Assembly: GCA_021797055.1 (NCBI GenBank)
Contig: JAKAAI010000065.1
Location: forward strand, 1-9,845
Reading direction: 5' to 3'
Origin: Thermoplasmata archaeon
GTDB lineage: Archaea > Thermoplasmatota > Thermoplasmata > Thermoplasmatales > Thermoplasmataceae
DNA: 9,845 nucleotides
A program made the position numbers and the translations under genes. The notes beneath the pieces are model-generated. The model did not search any database, was not told the DNA's origin, and saw only the letters and a program-made list of their open reading frames with translations. Every line of letters begins with the position of its first letter. Position 1 is the first letter of the stretch. Of the stretch, positions 7,482 to 9,845 are shown one piece after another.

Positions 7482-8227
7482 TAAGCTGATTCCGTCCCTT
7501 TTTTAACTGACAGCATGCCAAAGCCCATCTTCCGATGATGGCCGAGACCCTGTGTAAGAAGGAACTCATGAACCCTAGCATCAGCCTTAACTTTAAAAGA
7601 CAGTCTCAGAGCTATGAACGAATTAATTAGGTTGCCATCTTTATAAACAGCTCTCTTTTTCTGAACGGCGGAGACCACCTCCACATCTATTTCTCCAAGA
7701 TAGCCCGTTGCTGCTTTAGACTGCCTTACTATGGTTTCTTTGATTGCCTTTGCAACGTCATCATTAACACCAACATGATCTGTTTTTCCAGTTTTATCTC
7801 CTTTCTTTATCACAACCTCGCCAAGCGATTCATAATCTATTGAAGATATTCCATCAGCTATATGAAAGTTCTCCACTTTAATTTGTGAAACTCTGAGTCT
7901 TACGTTACCCAGATAGATGAATGGTTCCATAACCATAGCTTTGCTAAGGCCCTTTATTATCTCTAAATCTGGGCTACCAATTGATATTTCTGCTGTCCTG
8001 AACAGCAACCCAACCTCTGTGTTCCACAACTTACCTATGAATCCGCTGAAAACGAAAAATGACTTCCATTCATCATGCACCTTAGTAGAAAGGGTTCTAT
8101 CATACTGCTCCAGCTTAGACAACAGAGTATTTTTTAGAATGTAGTGATAGTCCTTTATAATAGGGTGTCTATCAATATTTTCGAACCTGACTCTGATTCT
8201 TTTCGCTTCTACAAATATATGAATCAC
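7481..8227 (-). CDS. cas6: CRISPR pre-crRNA endoribonuclease Cas6
   Basis: Cas6 cuts within each repeat of the pre-crRNA, leaving the 8-base ATTGAAAG handle seen in the repeat at the left edge. The 248-residue protein has the family's glycine-rich loop near the C-terminus, GLGHHRKMGFGM (about 229-240). Near the N-terminus, VHDEWKSFFVFSG (50-62) resembles the lHe..kpFtfS segment of archaeal Cas6, making His51 the best candidate for the catalytic histidine; Tyr27 is a possible partner. The start is a GTG at 8227. AAAGG lies very close to it, so initiation may be leaderless or use a short leader. It is the first gene of the cas operon and overlaps cas8b1 by one base. Confidence 0.9.
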   Translation of the reverse strand: MIHIFVEAKRIRVRFENIDRHPIIKDYHYILKNTLLSKLEQYDRTLSTKVHDEWKSFFVFSGFIGKLWNTEVGLLFRTAEISIGSPDLEIIKGLSKAMVMEPFIYLGNVRLRVSQIKVENFHIADGISSIDYESLGEVVIKKGDKTGKTDHVGVNDDVAKAIKETIVRQSKAATGYLGEIDVEVVSAVQKKRAVYKDGNLINSFIALRLSFKVKADARVHEFLLTQGLGHHRKMGFGMLSVKKGTESA

Positions 8228-8422
8228 AACCTTTTAGATCTTAAAGAGAACCTAAATCAAATACTACTTTTTTACATAAAAATATTTCGCAGTATACGAT
8301 TCTGATGGAAGGTTTAAGAGTCAGGAACAGGAAAAATTAACATCCATCCATCTTTAATGCGGTAACACCTCTATGATGTTATGTTCCGAGGTCTACAGGA
8401 ATGGACAAATTGATATTTTGCT
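8228..8422. promoter_or_regulatory. Divergent intergenic region with possible cas promoter
   Basis: This 195-base AT-rich gap separates the minus-strand cas operon from the plus-strand HEPN-like gene, so it should hold both promoters. On the minus strand, CGAAATATTTTTATG at about 8289-8275 resembles an archaeal BRE followed by a TATA element. A start of transcription some 25 bases on would leave a short leader before cas6. No clear TATA or Shine-Dalgarno is visible for the plus-strand gene. Short inverted repeats (TAACA/TGTTA at 8363-8381, ACCTC/GAGGT nearby) could be a regulator site but are too short to assert. No RNA gene or ORF is seen. Confidence 0.35.
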
Positions 8423-9214
8423 ATGGATCGTTATTCTATGTTTAAAAGTGAAAGGAAATATTCTGATCTGGATGAGTTTTTTCGAACTGGAAATAATAAT
8501 TCAATAACAGGACAAAAGTCCATTCAAAGTAGAATAAATGATCTGGATTCATTGTACACTGAATGGAAATATGATAGTTGGAACTTCACGTCTGATAGTG
8601 CAGAAAATGATTTCTTACGTAACGAAATGTGGGAAAGTATTGAAATAATGAGAAGTAGCTCGATAAACTACATAATCGGGGAGTTCAACTCATCAATTAT
8701 CGCTTCATCGGCGGCTATAGAAAGGGTCTGCAACGTAATACTGTATATTGATTTTAGAAAGAATCCTGAAGGCCATTGTTATAAGGATGTCCGGGAGGAT
8801 TGGATTAAAGTCAACACTGTTAGAGGGACTATATATTATACTGAACGATGGAATAGAGTAGTCGAAATTGGAAATGGCTATACAATTTATAAACACAAGA
8901 CATTGGAACCCAACACGTTGAAGAGCGTTGAAAAATGTGGTTATAATTGCGCTTATCTGTTGAACATAAACGATACGATATGTAAAAACGTTTTCATAGA
9001 AAGAAGAAAGGCCGCGGCTCATGGAGATTTTTCAAGATTGCCAATTGTCGAACAATTACACGGGTATGTCGTTAGTGGGCCGAATGATTTGTTTAAGCTT
9101 CAGACCAACAAAGATGCAGCTCTGGACCAATATGATAAAGCTTCCAAGTTTATTGTGAACGTTATCAACGAATTTAATAGGAAATATGCTTCTTCTATGA
9201 AAGAAGTTAATTAG
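8423..9214 (+). CDS. HEPN-like protein, possible ribonuclease, next to the cas operon
   Basis: I do not recognise a named family for this 263-residue protein. It contains two features of HEPN domains: a helix with the pattern YIIGEFNSSIIASSAAIER (83-101), like the first long helix of many HEPN proteins, and FIERRKAAAHGDF (191-203), where Arg195-x4-His200 fits the RX4-6H catalytic motif. Active HEPN proteins are metal-independent RNases found in toxins, abortive-infection proteins and some CRISPR accessory factors. No signal peptide or membrane segment is evident, so it is probably cytosolic. It is transcribed away from the cas operon and has no partner antitoxin gene visible. A link to CRISPR is only positional. 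The ATG at 8423 lacks a Shine-Dalgarno; an ATG at 8438 is an alternative. Confidence 0.7.
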   Translation: MDRYSMFKSERKYSDLDEFFRTGNNNSITGQKSIQSRINDLDSLYTEWKYDSWNFTSDSAENDFLRNEMWESIEIMRSSSINYIIGEFNSSIIASSAAIERVCNVILYIDFRKNPEGHCYKDVREDWIKVNTVRGTIYYTERWNRVVEIGNGYTIYKHKTLEPNTLKSVEKCGYNCAYLLNINDTICKNVFIERRKAAAHGDFSRLPIVEQLHGYVVSGPNDLFKLQTNKDAALDQYDKASKFIVNVINEFNRKYASSMKEVN

Positions 9215-9222
9215 CCAAACCT

Positions 9223-9411
9223 TTAACTCTTTCCAGAGATTGAATAGCGGAACACTTTCTGTATTACCCCACTGCCTAGAACCATCGGATCTGAATCATG
9301 TGCTTCCCAATCTAAATGGGAGGGAGCGACTATGAGAGATTCCAATCGTGAAATCGCCCATGATCTAATTTTCCCAAAATGGTTTTCATACTTGATTAAA
9401 ACTTTAATCAA
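9223..9411 (-). CDS. Doubtful 62-codon ORF between HEPN-like gene and integrase remnant
   Basis: The frame begins at a TTG 16 bases after the integrase remnant's stop and converges on the HEPN-like gene. The product (MIKVLIKYENHF... to FRYSISGKS) is not one I recognise. It has no clear ribosome binding site beyond a weak GGG. It could be a small gene, the tail of something broken, or chance. The surrounding 9215-9427 contains nothing else I can name. Confidence 0.2.
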   Translation of the reverse strand: MIKVLIKYENHFGKIRSWAISRLESLIVAPSHLDWEAHDSDPMVLGSGVIQKVFRYSISGKS

Positions 9412-9427
9412 ATCCCTATCTGTCCAA

Positions 9428-9721
9428 TTACTTTCCCTGTTCTGTTAATTCCCTCTGGAATCTCTCCCTCAATTCCGGATTCCCAGCGATTTGCTCCAGT
9501 ACCGTCTCAAGGATCAGATCCTTGAAGTCATCGGGAAATGATTTGACAATCCTTTCTGTTGGAGCATCCACAACTTCCGACTTAATGATTGCAGTTTCGA
9601 TCTCCTTCGCCTCATCCTTGACCTCAATACCGTATGCCTTCAGGATTGCATTGTCCTGATCCCTTCCTGATAGATGTACATAGGTCTGCGTCATACTTGA
9701 TCCGTGGACCCGTCCCATCTG
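9428..9721 (-). pseudogene. C-terminal fragment of archaeal tyrosine recombinase (integrase)
   Basis: The reading frame contains MGRVHGSSMTQTYVHLSGRD followed by ILKAYGI, the C-terminal active-site region of archaeal phage-type integrases, with the catalytic tyrosine in TQTYVHL (codon near 9682). Everything upstream is missing: the catalytic arginines, lysine and histidine, and the DNA-binding N-terminus. The conserved lGH/mGW position reads MGR, where a Trp or His is usual. After the tyrosine the tail is charged and helical and lacks the CxxC zinc ribbon that I recall in many such archaeal integrases. The fragment cannot recombine DNA alone. Its upstream end runs directly into an M20 amidohydrolase fragment in another frame, so it is best read as a mobile-element remnant. 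Confidence 0.75.
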
Positions 9722-9845
9722 TGCCTCCAAGTTTTTCCGTTACCTCGACACCATATCTCCTCAGGGTATCGGCAACAAATTTTGAAGTACTGTATTCCTT
9801 ATATGAAAGTTCCGGGTTCCTGTGGAGTCTCCTTCTCATGTCAAC
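9720..9845 (-). pseudogene. N-terminal fragment of an M20-family amidohydrolase, cut at the integrase junction
   Basis: The frame reads MRRRLHRNPELSYKEYSTSK then VADTLRRYGVEVTEKLGGT, the standard opening of M20D amidohydrolases/carboxypeptidases (lRreiHrnPELsfeEy.T ... lGi.v..k.ggT). The gene enters from beyond the right edge; only a few N-terminal residues should be missing there. After GGT, where an intact enzyme would continue into the metal-binding domain (HxDxxP region), homology stops and the sequence becomes the integrase tail in a different frame. The M20 frame stays open to 9624 but with unrelated residues. The metal ligands are absent, so no enzyme activity is expected. Confidence 0.72.

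Noticed and set aside
8361..8395. Inverted repeats TAACA/TGTTA and ACCTC/GAGGT as an operator or hairpin
   Set aside because: Arms of only five bases are expected by chance and no conserved operator is known to me here; noted under the intergenic region only.
8705..9022. 105-codon minus-strand frame opposite the HEPN-like gene
   Set aside because: The plus-strand frame is longer, full-length and carries recognisable motifs; the antisense frame has none.

Overview
This window carries a nearly complete archaeal type I-B (Cst/Tneap-like) CRISPR-Cas locus on the minus strand, from about 8227 down to the left edge. Reading 5'->3' on that strand the order is cas6 - cas8b1 (cst1) - cas7 (cst2/DevR) - cas5 - cas3 (HD plus helicase) - cas4 - cas1 - cas2 - leader - first CRISPR repeat. 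The repeat sits at bases 1-30 and the rest of the array lies outside the window. All eight genes are packed with 1-29 base overlaps or gaps of at most 2 bases, so they look like a single translationally coupled operon. The processing nuclease (Cas6), the Cascade subunits (Cas8, Cas7, Cas5), the effector Cas3 and the adaptation module (Cas4, Cas1, Cas2) are all present with their key motifs intact.

Two translation features in the operon are not obvious from ordinary gene calling. First, cas1 has no ATG, GTG or TTG before its conserved N-terminus. It lies in the same frame as cas4, separated only by cas4's TGA, and its best start is a CTG directly after that TGA, six bases from an AAGAGGTG Shine-Dalgarno. 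Second, the 3' end of cas8b1 contains an in-frame ATG six bases after a GGAGGG, which would yield a separate 105-residue helical protein matching the expected Cas11 small subunit.

Bases 8228-8422 form a divergent intergenic region with a possible cas promoter. The plus-strand gene at 8423-9214 is a 263-residue protein with features of a HEPN ribonuclease (RKAAAH, an RX4H motif); its role is unknown. From 9215 to the right edge the DNA looks degraded. It holds a doubtful 62-codon ORF, then the C-terminal piece of an archaeal tyrosine recombinase that is abruptly joined, in another frame, to the N-terminal piece of an M20-family amidohydrolase. This looks like the scar of a mobile-element rearrangement beside the CRISPR locus.

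The organism is most likely an archaeon. The evidence is the repeat ending in ATTGAAAG, the GGAGGTG-type ribosome binding sites, the Cst-type I-B operon and an integrase tail with the YVHLSGRD motif. I favour Thermoplasmata or a relative, but that rests on remembered family resemblance and is uncertain.
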